Source: Burkholderia sp. L27(2015) (GTDB lineage Bacteria > Pseudomonadota > Gammaproteobacteria > Burkholderiales > Burkholderiaceae). Taken from it: a stretch of 64,000 nucleotides of DNA. The position numbers were made by a program, and so were the translations under genes. The notes under the pieces are model-generated. The model was given only the letters and a program-made list of their open reading frames with translations. It was not told the origin of the DNA and made no database searches. Shown here one piece after another: positions 45,082-52,933 of the stretch. Numbering within the stretch: the stretch's first letter is position 1; each line of letters opens with the position of its first letter. The stretch covers positions 455,516-519,515 of the forward strand of contig NZ_LMUX01000017.1 of assembly GCF_009765705.1 (NCBI RefSeq). Reading direction: 5' to 3'.

Positions 45082-46002
45082 ATGATCGTCAGAACGCCGC
45101 AAAACTGGTTTCGCACCCTGTTCATCTGGGACGGCTCGGTGCTCCAGTCCATCACCCCGCAACTGCTGTTTATGTTCCTGGTGTCGACTTTGGCCTTGTT
45201 CACCGATGGTCACTTGTTCGGCGACAAAGTGCCGTTGAACGTAGGGCCCTTTACCCTGCTAGGCGTGGCCTTGGCCATCTTCCTCGGTTTTCGCAACAGC
45301 GCGAGCTACGACCGTTACTGGGAGGCGCGCAAGATGTGGGGGAATCTGATGATTGCAGCACGCGCGCTCACTTCGCAGGTGATCAACTACATTCCGTCGG
45401 ATACGGCAGGCTTCGACCGCATGCTGTTCGTCAAGCGGCTGATCGCGGCCGTCTATGCGCTCAATAATCAACTGCGCGAAACGGATCCCCATACGGATCT
45501 CACTCATCTGCTGTCGGCCGAAGATCTGACGCGCGTGGCCCACTGGCAATATCGCCCCATCGGCTTGCTCGATCAGTTGCGCGCGATGCTGGCGCAAGCG
45601 CAACGCCAAGGTGCCCTATCCGATACGCAGGTATGGATGTGCGACGCCCAAATCAATGAACTGGCTGCGATGGTGGGTGGATGCGAGCGCATCGCCACGA
45701 CCCCTTTGCCGTTTCCCTATGGCGTACTGCTGCATCGCACCGTCTATGCCTACTGTTTGTTGTTGCCATTTGGCTTGGTGGATTCGATCGGGGTAGCCAC
45801 GCCTTTGATCTCGGTTTTCGTGTCCTACACCTTGCTTGCGCTGGAAGCGATTGCCAGCGAACTCGCGGATCCGTTCGGCAAAGCGCCTAATCACCTCGCC
45901 CTGGATGCGATGACGCGCAACGTGGAGCGGTCGCTGCTCGAGCTTTGTGGCAAGGCCGTGCCGAGCCCGATGCCGGTTGGCAAGAGTTATCGATTGACCT
46001 GA
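45082..46002 (+). CDS. Bestrophin-like (UPF0187) membrane channel protein
   Basis: 306 residues beginning MIVRTPQNWFRTLFIWDGSVLQSITPQLL. It has membrane segments LFMFLVSTLALF, FTLLGVALAIFLGFRNSASYDRYWEARKMWG, CERIATTPLPFPYGVLLHRTVYAYCLLLPFG and TPLISVFVSYTLLALEAIASELADPFG. These are the core motifs of bacterial bestrophins, pentameric anion or cation channels of the inner membrane. The gene follows the YdeP-like molybdoenzyme by 23 bases, and its stop abuts the convergent winged-helix gene. Co-occurrence with an acid-linked oxidoreductase suggests a role in ion or pH balance, which is inference. Confidence 0.88.
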   Translation: MIVRTPQNWFRTLFIWDGSVLQSITPQLLFMFLVSTLALFTDGHLFGDKVPLNVGPFTLLGVALAIFLGFRNSASYDRYWEARKMWGNLMIAARALTSQVINYIPSDTAGFDRMLFVKRLIAAVYALNNQLRETDPHTDLTHLLSAEDLTRVAHWQYRPIGLLDQLRAMLAQAQRQGALSDTQVWMCDAQINELAAMVGGCERIATTPLPFPYGVLLHRTVYAYCLLLPFGLVDSIGVATPLISVFVSYTLLALEAIASELADPFGKAPNHLALDAMTRNVERSLLELCGKAVPSPMPVGKSYRLT

Positions 46003-46293
46003 TCACGACGGGTCGTCCGCCTGCGCACCGTCGGCAAAAATCTCGCCGCACAAGTGCAGACCGGCAGGTGTCAGCGCGGCCGTTCCAGAACCATCCTCGC
46101 GGTCGAGCACCGTGACGAGGTCCGCATCTTTAAGTACGGCGAGCTTGCGGCGCAAGGTACTCATCTGCATATCCGCCTGTTTGCTGAGCTTGGCAAGCGA
46201 CCAGGGCTTGTCCGGCGTCGCGTCGGCTGCACGCCACAGTTGGATCAGCACCGCGATCAACGCGGGGTCCAGGCCATCGCCGAATTCACTCAT
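46003..46293 (-). CDS. Small winged-helix DNA-binding protein
   Basis: 96 residues, AGGAG before the ATG. It has a helix-turn-helix of the MarR/ArsR kind: LIAVLIQLWRAADATPDKPWSLAKLSKQADMQMSTLRRKLAVLKDADLVTVLDREDGSGTAALTPAGLHLCGEI. Its stop touches that of the bestrophin-like gene. It may regulate the YdeP-bestrophin pair or the divergent MocR gene, but there is no direct evidence. Confidence 0.75.
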   Translation of the reverse strand: MSEFGDGLDPALIAVLIQLWRAADATPDKPWSLAKLSKQADMQMSTLRRKLAVLKDADLVTVLDREDGSGTAALTPAGLHLCGEIFADGAQADDPS

Positions 46294-46434
46294 GATTTTT
46301 CTCCTGTTACGCTTACACGCTTAAGCAGCGTGTTGCCGGCCTTTTGATATCCTATCAGCGGTCGTTGAGACGGCTTCGTAGTGACCTGTCTTGCCAGGCG
46401 CTCACGAACGGCAAAGGTATCGGGAGAACCGTAG

Positions 46435-47850
46435 TTGAAATTTTACGAGAAGCTGGCCAACGACATCGATGCCCTTATCGGCAGCGGCGTGCTGCTGCCG
46501 GGCGAACGCATTCCATCGGTGCGACATACGAGCCAGCAGCACAAGCTCAGTATCACCACCGTACTGCGTGCCTATGCGCTGCTCGAAAGCCGGGGCGCCA
46601 TCGAAAGCCGTCCGCAGTCCGGGTATTTCGTCCGCAAGCGGGCCACGGCGCTCGTCTCGCGCGAAATCCAGCCGTCCAATCCACAGCCCGTTTCCGTCGA
46701 GGTCGATGTCAGCCAACTGGTGTTGGCCACCCTGCGCTCGATCGGCACCAACGAAGCTGTGCCGCTGGGGTCGCCCTACCCGGACCCCTCGCTGTTCCCT
46801 TGGCAACGCGTCAATCAATACACTAACTCCATCGCGCGGCGCCACCATTCCTGGAGTCTGATCGATGATCTGCCGCCGGGCAATGAAGAATTGATCCGCC
46901 AGATCGCCCGCCGCCACCTGGAAAACGGTCTTTCGGTGGATCCTCACGAAATCATCGTTACGGTCGGCGCCACCGAAGCGATCAATTTGTGCTTGCAGGC
47001 AGTGGCCAAACCCGGCGACACGATCGCGGTCGAGTCGCCGACGTTCTATGCCATGCTGCACGCGATAGAGCGCATGGGCATGCGGGCGATCGAGGTCGCC
47101 ACCGATCCCAACGAAGGCATCAGCATCGAGGCGCTTGAAAAAATAATCGGCGAACAGCGCATCGCGGCCTGCATGGTCATGCCTAACTTCCAGAATCCAT
47201 TGGGCTTTCAGATGTCGGACCAGCGTAAAGCCGCACTGGTCGACCTATTGGCCCGCCACGAAATACCTGCGATCGAGAATGGTGTTTACAACGAGCTCTA
47301 CTTTGGCGAGTCACATCCTACGTCCTTGAAGTCTTACGACAAGAAGGGGTTGGTGTTGCACTGTGCATCGTTTTCCAAAAGCCTGAGTTCCGCCTACCGG
47401 ATCGGCTGGACGCTGGCGGGCCGGTATCGCGATCGGGTGGAAAAGCTGAAGTTTCTCAACACTTTGACCACCTCGTCGATTTCGCAAATGGCCATCACGG
47501 AGTACTTGAAGAACGACGGCTTCGATCACCATCTGAGGCGCGTGCGCAAAGCTTACGCACAGCAGGCCAATATCATGGCCGCGACGGTCAAGCGATTCTT
47601 TCCGGATGGCACGCGCATCTCGCGGCCTAAGGGCGGCTATGTGCTATGGGTCGAGTTGCCGGAAGCGGTCGATTCCATGAAGCTGTACCATCGCGCGCTC
47701 GAATCGGGCATCACCATCGCGCCGGGCAGGATGTTCTCTGTGAGCAATGCCTACAAGCACTGCATCAGGCTCAATTACAGCTACCCGTGGACCACTGAAA
47801 TCGACCAGGCCCTGATCCTGCTGGCGAAGCTGATTGGGGAGTTTTTGTAG
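46435..47850 (+). CDS. MocR family regulator (GntR helix-turn-helix plus aminotransferase domain)
   Basis: 471 residues from a TTG start with GGGAGAA upstream. The N-terminal 70 residues form a GntR winged helix (LLPGERIPSVRHTSQQHKLSITTVLRAYALLESRGAIESRPQSGYFV). The rest is a fold-type I aminotransferase-like domain with GATEAINLCLQAVAKPGD, NFQNPLG and the PLP lysine in CASFSKSLSSAYRIGW. MocR proteins use PLP-bound amino compounds as signals to control neighbouring genes. No obvious target lies beside it; downstream come only tandem repeats and the glutaredoxin gene. Confidence 0.9.
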   Translation: MKFYEKLANDIDALIGSGVLLPGERIPSVRHTSQQHKLSITTVLRAYALLESRGAIESRPQSGYFVRKRATALVSREIQPSNPQPVSVEVDVSQLVLATLRSIGTNEAVPLGSPYPDPSLFPWQRVNQYTNSIARRHHSWSLIDDLPPGNEELIRQIARRHLENGLSVDPHEIIVTVGATEAINLCLQAVAKPGDTIAVESPTFYAMLHAIERMGMRAIEVATDPNEGISIEALEKIIGEQRIAACMVMPNFQNPLGFQMSDQRKAALVDLLARHEIPAIENGVYNELYFGESHPTSLKSYDKKGLVLHCASFSKSLSSAYRIGWTLAGRYRDRVEKLKFLNTLTTSSISQMAITEYLKNDGFDHHLRRVRKAYAQQANIMAATVKRFFPDGTRISRPKGGYVLWVELPEAVDSMKLYHRALESGITIAPGRMFSVSNAYKHCIRLNYSYPWTTEIDQALILLAKLIGEFL

Positions 47851-47883
47851 CCGATGCGGGGTTTGCAGGGCACTTGGGACGGT

Positions 47884-47960
47884 GGTTGAGACGCGGGTGC
47901 GGTTGAGACGCGGGTGCGGTTGAGACGCGGGTGCGGTTGAGACGCGCGGTTGAGACGATC
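47884..47960. repeat. Tandem 17-bp repeats after the MocR gene
   Basis: GGTTGAGACGCGGGTGC occurs three times exactly (47884-47934), followed by two shortened copies, GGTTGAGACGCGC (47935-47947) and GGTTGAGACGATC (47948-47960). It is a minisatellite-like array in the spacer before the glutaredoxin gene. Confidence 0.9.
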
Positions 47961-48074
47961 AAGCAACTTAATGAGCACGTGCGGCCTTAACGCGAGCAAT
48001 GCGTTCTTCTACAGTGAAGTTACCGCGCCGCACACCGACGCCTAACCCCGCAATCACTATCAGAGGTAAATACC

Positions 48075-48335
48075 ATGCCTAACGTAACGATACATATCAA
48101 ACCGGCCTGTCCCTATTGTATTGCCGCCAAGGCGCTGTTGCGTCGCAAAGGAATCGGCTTCGATGAAATCAATATCGAAGGCGACCGCGCCGCTGCGGCC
48201 GCGCTAGCGCAGCGAACTGGCCGCCGTACCGTCCCGCAGATCTTCATCGGCGAAACGCATGTCGGTGGATACGACGATCTGAATGCACTCGATATTGCCG
48301 GCCGTCTCGACGAACTTCTGGCCGGAGTTGCTTAA
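48075..48335 (+). CDS. grxC: Glutaredoxin 3 (class I, dithiol)
   Basis: 86 residues. The active site CPYC is at 12-15 (KPACPYCIAAKALL), followed by TVPQIFIGETHVGGYDDLNAL with the cis-proline TVP loop and the glutathione-binding GGYDD. Length and motifs are those of GrxC, a cytoplasmic thiol-disulfide oxidoreductase that uses glutathione. RBS-like AGAGG lies about nine bases before the ATG. A hairpin follows the stop at 48340. Confidence 0.93.
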   Translation: MPNVTIHIKPACPYCIAAKALLRRKGIGFDEINIEGDRAAAAALAQRTGRRTVPQIFIGETHVGGYDDLNALDIAGRLDELLAGVA

Positions 48336-48339
48336 GCGC

Positions 48340-48377
48340 ATGCGGGTGCGGACCGCGCGTTCGATGCGGTCCCGCAT
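48340..48377 (+). terminator. Hairpin after grxC
   Basis: ATGCGGG...GGACCGC pairs with GCGGTCC...CGCAT across 48340-48377 with a small internal bulge. It is a GC-rich stem placed right after the stop codon, but only a weak T run follows, so termination is likely rather than certain. Confidence 0.5.
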
Positions 48378-48410
48378 ACACTTTGCAAAAGAAAAAAAGC
48401 CGACGTGAAA

Positions 48411-48452
48411 TGCACCCCAAAGGTTGGATCTCTGTCCAACGCTTGGGGTGCA
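48411..48452. repeat. Long imperfect palindrome resembling two fused insertion-sequence ends
   Basis: TGCACCCCAA (48411-48420) and TTGGGGTGCA (48443-48452) are perfect inverted copies, and inside them GTTGGA and TCCAAC pair as well, leaving a six-base loop. The TGCACCCCAA-AG-GTTGGA pattern recalls terminal repeats of IS3-type elements placed head to head. It lies between the convergent grxC and cupin genes and could also serve as a two-way terminator. Confidence 0.6.
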
Positions 48453-48488
48453 GTTTATGTACATGCCGGCCGTGTTTTGTTCCGCCAA

Positions 48489-49433
48489 TCAGTGTGCGAA
48501 TCGAATGTCGAGCGCCCGCAAATAGGTTTGCAGCCCGGCGTCCTGAATGGGAATCAGGTAAGCGTCAGCCTTCGATTCGTTGAAGTGGGCGTGCCAGTAT
48601 CCCGGTGGCGTTACGAACGCCATGCCCGCTTCCCAATCCACGCGCGTTGGGTTGACGATGTCGCCGTGCTCATCGACCTCGGTCCCGACCAACGAATAAC
48701 ACCCCGGTTCGCAACTCACAATGAAGTCGAGTGCAATCGATTGGTGACGGTGCGGTCGTTGTTGCGAGTTGGCGGTCACCATGCCGAACATGGCCCACAG
48801 CGTATGGGTAACAGTGCGCGTCTGCGGGAAATTGACATTGCCGAGCAGCACGCTGATGCGATTGCGACGACCCGCATTGGCGTCTTGTGCAACCTTGTTC
48901 AGTTCGGCCTGGGCGCGCGCGGACGGGTACAGGGTCGGCGAAAAACGCGGACTCGTGCCGGTCACGCCGAGGTAGGTCATGAGCGGCGCGTCGTTGACGT
49001 AGTAAAGCGTTGCTGTCGCGTTCGCCGACAGTGTTGCGGCCGTAGCACCCGGCAGAGTAAAGAAATCGCCCTCGGCAAACGGAAAGACCGAATCGCCCTG
49101 AACGACTTGGCCCGCGCCGGAAATGGCGTAGAAAACCTGTGAGGTGGCATTCGGCTCGATCGTCACATCATCGCCTGCATTGATACGCACGAAGTTCGCG
49201 CACAATCCCGGGCCGGTGGCCGGGCTTGGGCAAGCCAGCTCTTGGGAAAGGTCGAGCGGTACGACACGCGTTTCGCCATCGGCATACAGCGTGGGCGAAA
49301 AATTGCGGAACGGCACACGCGAGATCAGCTTTGCGCCGATCGGATTTGCCGATGAGGTGTATTCGAAGTACTGCGCGTCGTCGGTTTCGGTCGCGGCTTG
49401 TGCGAGTGTGGCGGCGGAAGTCTTGTCCAGCAT
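48489..49433 (-). CDS. Bicupin domain protein
   Basis: 314 residues with AAGGAAA before the ATG. Two cupin barrels are visible: the first around GDDVTIEPNATSQVFYAISGAGQVVQGDSVFPFAEGDFFTLPG, the second with RPHRHQSIALDFIV, EPGCYSLVGTE, VDWEAGMAFVTPPGYWHAHFNES. Metal-type histidines are present only in the second barrel (PHRHQ and WHAHFN), so that one is probably the active domain. Relatives include gentisate-dioxygenase-like and isomerase proteins. It is divergent from a LysR gene with a hexanucleotide repeat in the shared promoter region. The function is unknown. Confidence 0.8.
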   Translation of the reverse strand: MLDKTSAATLAQAATETDDAQYFEYTSSANPIGAKLISRVPFRNFSPTLYADGETRVVPLDLSQELACPSPATGPGLCANFVRINAGDDVTIEPNATSQVFYAISGAGQVVQGDSVFPFAEGDFFTLPGATAATLSANATATLYYVNDAPLMTYLGVTGTSPRFSPTLYPSARAQAELNKVAQDANAGRRNRISVLLGNVNFPQTRTVTHTLWAMFGMVTANSQQRPHRHQSIALDFIVSCEPGCYSLVGTEVDEHGDIVNPTRVDWEAGMAFVTPPGYWHAHFNESKADAYLIPIQDAGLQTYLRALDIRFAH

Positions 49434-49654
49434 GATTTTTTCCTTGGAGATCGGGTGCGGTTTGGCGCGGTTGGGCGTCGATTCGGGCTGGGCGCGGGCA
49501 AGGTTGCTGTCTGAAAACAGTTGCCTTGCATGTGGCGGCTGTACCCACTATAGGTGCCGGCATCAGCGCCCAGAAGCCCCCGAGCTGGAAATCTCCTTTG
49601 CGCAATGGGGTGTAGCGCGCCGATTAGATTGCCTGAGGTGGGTCGCTGCGCCAG

Positions 49655-49720
49655 CGTTGGCGTTGGCGTTGGCGTTGGCGTTGGCGTTGGCGTTGGCGTT
49701 GGCATCGGCATCGGCATCGG
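49655..49720. repeat. Hexanucleotide repeat (CGTTGG)8 followed by (CATCGG)3
   Basis: Eight exact CGTTGG units (49655-49702) are followed by three CATCGG units to 49720, in the 386-bp spacer between the divergent cupin and LysR genes, 100 bases before the LysR start. Copy number of such tracts changes by slippage, which would alter promoter spacing. The rest of the spacer (49434-49819) holds no gene; an open frame through it merely translates the repeat as alternating Leu-Ala. Confidence 0.9.
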
Positions 49721-49819
49721 CGCTTGCATGACTCGACAGAAACGGGTCTGCTCGTGATAACGTCGTGACTTCCCGGCCTGCCTTATCCGCTCTCCCACTT
49801 TCCCCAACTTTCTATCGCT

Positions 49820-50767
49820 ATGGACTATTTCTCGGCAGTACGCGCGTTCCTGCATGCGGCGGAGCTGCAAAGCTTCAGCAAGACGGCGCAGGAGATGACC
49901 GTCAAAACGTCCACCGTCTCGCGATACGTCAGCGAGTTGGAAAAAGATCTCGGGATCGCGCTGTTCAATCGGTCAACGCGGGGGCTGGTGCTCACCGAGG
50001 GCGGAAGAGTGTTCCGCGAAAACGCGTTGATTGCCGTGCGAGCGCTTGACGAAGCGCGGTTGGCCGCGTCGTCTCTCAACAGCACGCCGCAAGGTCTACT
50101 ACGCGTGACGATGCCATCTGCATTCGGACGCCGCCACATCGTGCCGCATTTGCCCGAGTTCATGAGCCAGTACCCGGACATCGACGTGGACGCCGTTCTC
50201 AGCGACAACACCTTGAACATCATCGACGCGGGTATCGATGTCGCCATTCGCATCGGTGCGTTGCCGGATTCGCTTCTGATGGGCAAGCGCCTCGCGCCAC
50301 AACGACGCATCGTATGCGCTAGCCCGGACTATTTCGCTCGTCGCGGTATGCCGACGCTTCCTGCGGAATTGGCTGGACACGAGTCGCTACGCTTTTCACT
50401 GGTACCGGACGACAAATGGTTTTTCGCTCGAACGGAGCGCGAAAGAATGATCGTCGAAACTGCGGTGGTCGAGTTGCAAGGCCGCTTACGTATCGACGAC
50501 TCCGATGCCATGTTGGCTTTGGCTTTGTCGGGTTGCGGCATTGCGCTTCTGCCAACCTGGATTGTCGGCTCGGCGTTACGCGACGGGCGACTGATACACG
50601 CTCTGCCGCAATGGGAAGCGCACGCCCAGCGTCAGCAGCCGTCGATCTGGGTTCTATACCCGCCGAAAAAAACCGTTTCGTCAAAGGTGCGGGCGTTCGT
50701 CGATTTCTTTAGCGCGAAGGTCGGCGAGCCGCCCTACTGGGATGTTCAACTGACGCCCTCTTCGTAG
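49820..50767 (+). CDS. LysR family transcriptional regulator
   Basis: 315 residues beginning MDYFSAVRAFLHAAELQSFSKTAQEMTVKTSTVSRYVSELEKDLGIALFNRSTRGLVLTEGG, the CrgA-like subgroup. The effector domain has IIDAGIDVAIRIGALPDSLLMGKRLAPQRRIVCASPDYFARRG and ALSGCGIALLPTWIV. It is divergent from the bicupin gene and probably regulates it. The promoter region carries the eight-copy hexanucleotide repeat, so its level may vary between cells. Confidence 0.9.
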   Translation: MDYFSAVRAFLHAAELQSFSKTAQEMTVKTSTVSRYVSELEKDLGIALFNRSTRGLVLTEGGRVFRENALIAVRALDEARLAASSLNSTPQGLLRVTMPSAFGRRHIVPHLPEFMSQYPDIDVDAVLSDNTLNIIDAGIDVAIRIGALPDSLLMGKRLAPQRRIVCASPDYFARRGMPTLPAELAGHESLRFSLVPDDKWFFARTERERMIVETAVVELQGRLRIDDSDAMLALALSGCGIALLPTWIVGSALRDGRLIHALPQWEAHAQRQQPSIWVLYPPKKTVSSKVRAFVDFFSAKVGEPPYWDVQLTPSS

Positions 50768-50808
50768 ACCTGGTAAGTCTGAATATCCCGACGATCCAGA
50801 ACTCTGCA

Positions 50809-51399
50809 TCAGGATCGAAGCTGCCACCGCGCGAGTTGCAGATATTGCGTTTGACCGAGCAAACTGTGCACGAGAACGAACTCCCTCACGCTCCAGCGAA
50901 GCGTCTCCACGACTTGACTGGCAACAGCGTGATCGCCATATAGCAAGGTCACGTGCGGCGTGTAGTGCGACTTGATGATGCCTTCGAAGCCAGCGTGTTC
51001 CAGGGCTACGCCAAGAGTCTGCTGAAACGCTGTCAACGCAGCTACCCCCTCCTCGCCGAGAAGCACGAACGGACTGTCGCGCCGCTTGCGTGAAAAACTC
51101 GCTACGCGATCGAACGCAACATCGAATTGGGGTATCGCGACCGTCTGTGCCGCTGCGCTAGCCTTGGCCACGATGTCCTGCGGCAAGCCCGCGTAATTAC
51201 CGAGGTAATGCAGCGTCACGTGAAAGCGTTGGGTTTCGAGTGGCTGGCCTTTCAATGCGTGTTCGCTGCGTAAGCGCTGTGCGAGCTGCGCTATACGGGC
51301 GGCGGTATGCGAATCCGGAAAGACGGCAAAAAATAGTCCATCCGCAAGCCGAGGCTGTGGCTGTGGCTCCAATCCCGCTGATGAGAGTTCCACGGGCAT
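50809..51399 (-). CDS. 2H phosphoesterase (2'-5' RNA ligase/LigT-like)
   Basis: About 196 residues from the ATG at 51399; a start further upstream (to 51462) would run over the conserved element at 51418 and is disfavoured. The two HxT motifs that define the family are present, RFHVTLHYLGN and HYTPHVTLLYGD, along with FFAVFPDS near the start and FDRVASFSRKRRDSPFVLL between. Members cleave cyclic or 2'-5' phosphodiesters of RNA or nucleotides in the cytoplasm. It is divergent from the MHS transporter gene. Confidence 0.85.
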   Translation of the reverse strand: MPVELSSAGLEPQPQPRLADGLFFAVFPDSHTAARIAQLAQRLRSEHALKGQPLETQRFHVTLHYLGNYAGLPQDIVAKASAAAQTVAIPQFDVAFDRVASFSRKRRDSPFVLLGEEGVAALTAFQQTLGVALEHAGFEGIIKSHYTPHVTLLYGDHAVASQVVETLRWSVREFVLVHSLLGQTQYLQLARWQLRS

Positions 51400-51417
51400 A
51401 CGATTAACGTTTCCCTC

Positions 51418-51486
51418 GAACAGGAAAAATCCCAAATCCCTGATCCCATTGCGTCCAATCAAAGGGAACTTGGAATATGATTTTTT
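51418..51486 (+). promoter_or_regulatory. Conserved element, copy A, upstream of the MHS transporter
   Basis: This 69-base stretch matches the 67-base copy B at 54155. The first 24 bases, starting GAACAGGAAAAATC and running to AAATCCCT, differ at one position; TGCGTC and a final ATATGATTTTTT are also shared. The left part contains three ATCCC units at seven-base steps. TATGAT (51476-51481) resembles a -10 box. It begins 18 bases before the divergent phosphoesterase start and ends 149 bases before the transporter start. Confidence 0.7.
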
Positions 51487-51634
51487 ACTTCGTGGCGTAC
51501 CTCATGGAACGGTTACGCCCGATTCCTATTTTCGCAGACAATATTAGTTATCCTTTAAATTTCCGCATATCAACTCACGAATGGAAAAATCGTGAAGACG
51601 GCGGTTAAGGAGGAATTCTTGCGTCCGCTCACAG

Positions 51635-52918
51635 ATGGTCTCGATTCAAATGAAACCGAAAGCAAATTCACTGACGCATGTCGCTGTAACGGCCAACATG
51701 CTCGAATGGTACGACTTTTCACTATCCTCATTCTTGGCAATCACCTTGGGAAGACTGTTTTTTGCCGGGGACGATGATTTCACCGCGATCGTCAAAAGCT
51801 TTTCGGTCTTCGCGGTCAGCTATTTGATGCGCCCTTTGGGCAGCCTATTTTTCGGGCATCTCGGCAACCGGCGTGGCGCCGGCGTCGCGTTGCAGTGGGC
51901 GACCCTGCTAATGGCCATTCCAACGATCTTGATCGGCTTACTGCCCACCTATCGAGACATCGGATACACGGCTACAGCTCTGATGCTGACGCTCAAACTG
52001 ATTCAGGGGTTCGCCGCCGGAGGTGAATTGCCGCTCAGCGCTTACTACGTTGCGAGCCAGTCGACCGACCAAAAAAAGGGAATCATGACTTCGTTGGTCC
52101 ATGCCGGAGGAGCGTTTGGCGTGTTACTGGCGTCGCTCGTAGCATTTTTACTGGGCAGTCTATTTTCGCTGTCGCAAATCGAGGGCTGGGCATGGCGTAT
52201 CCCTTTTCTGTTCGGCCTACCCATCTTGCTGGTCATATTAAATATTAGAAAGGGGATGATCGCTGGGGGCGTGCCACCCGAGGGGAACCGCAAGAAGATC
52301 GAACGCGTCGGTTCAACGCGTGCCAAGGTATTCGTACAGGGCGCGCTATTGGTTGCCGCAATGGAAGTCGGCTTTTATACACTGCTCGTCTGGCTACCCA
52401 ATTATGCTGAAATTTTTCTCGACTATTCGCGTTCCGACGCTCATCTGAGCAACACGCTGGCTTTGGTCTGTTACATCACAGCGATTCTCACAAGTGGCTT
52501 TTTCACCAAGTACATTGGCCACAAAGAGATTCTGCTGTCGAGTCTGTGCTCTATCACCGTCCTTTCGTACCCGCTGTTCGTCGTGCTACTTCAATTCCAC
52601 GCATTTTCACTGCTGTTATCCGTGCAGTGTCTCTTGGCGTTGCTGTACGGAAGCATCGGCGGCGTCATCATGGTTGTGCTGTACAAGCTGTTCGAGGACA
52701 ACTCGAAAAGCTTGGGGTTTGCGATCACCTTCACTTTGCCTACGGCTTTGTTCGGCGGCACCGCGCCGCTGGTCTGCAGCTATTTCGTGCGCGAAGCGCA
52801 CTGGCTTAGCTTTCCGGCGTTTTATGTAACGCTGTTTTGCGTATTGGCTCTGCCCGCCGCTTTTCGCTTGAGTGATTCAGCGCAAGGCTCCTGTGCGCGG
52901 GACGCCGCTGCGGCCTAA
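51635..52918 (+). CDS. MHS family MFS transporter
   Basis: 427 residues from ATG 51635 (a second in-frame ATG is at 51650). The pattern VAVTANMLEWYDFSLSSFLAITLGRLFF, FSVFAVSYLMRPLGSLFFGHLGNRRGAG and LTLKLIQGFAAGGELPLSAYYVASQS is that of the metabolite:H+ symporter family (ProP, KgtP, ShiA). Its start is odd: a perfect AAGGAGG at 51607-51613 is 22 bases from the ATG but six bases from a TTG in another frame. Codon use is AT-richer than in the flanking genes. It opens the terpene locus and could carry a precursor or product. Confidence 0.85.
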   Translation: MVSIQMKPKANSLTHVAVTANMLEWYDFSLSSFLAITLGRLFFAGDDDFTAIVKSFSVFAVSYLMRPLGSLFFGHLGNRRGAGVALQWATLLMAIPTILIGLLPTYRDIGYTATALMLTLKLIQGFAAGGELPLSAYYVASQSTDQKKGIMTSLVHAGGAFGVLLASLVAFLLGSLFSLSQIEGWAWRIPFLFGLPILLVILNIRKGMIAGGVPPEGNRKKIERVGSTRAKVFVQGALLVAAMEVGFYTLLVWLPNYAEIFLDYSRSDAHLSNTLALVCYITAILTSGFFTKYIGHKEILLSSLCSITVLSYPLFVVLLQFHAFSLLLSVQCLLALLYGSIGGVIMVVLYKLFEDNSKSLGFAITFTLPTALFGGTAPLVCSYFVREAHWLSFPAFYVTLFCVLALPAAFRLSDSAQGSCARDAAAA

Positions 52919-52933
52919 AGCGTTGCGAGAAAA

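Noticed and set aside
49144-49731. Open frame ending in alternating Leu-Ala residues
   Set aside because: The Leu-Ala run is just the translated hexanucleotide repeat; the rest mirrors the cupin gene.
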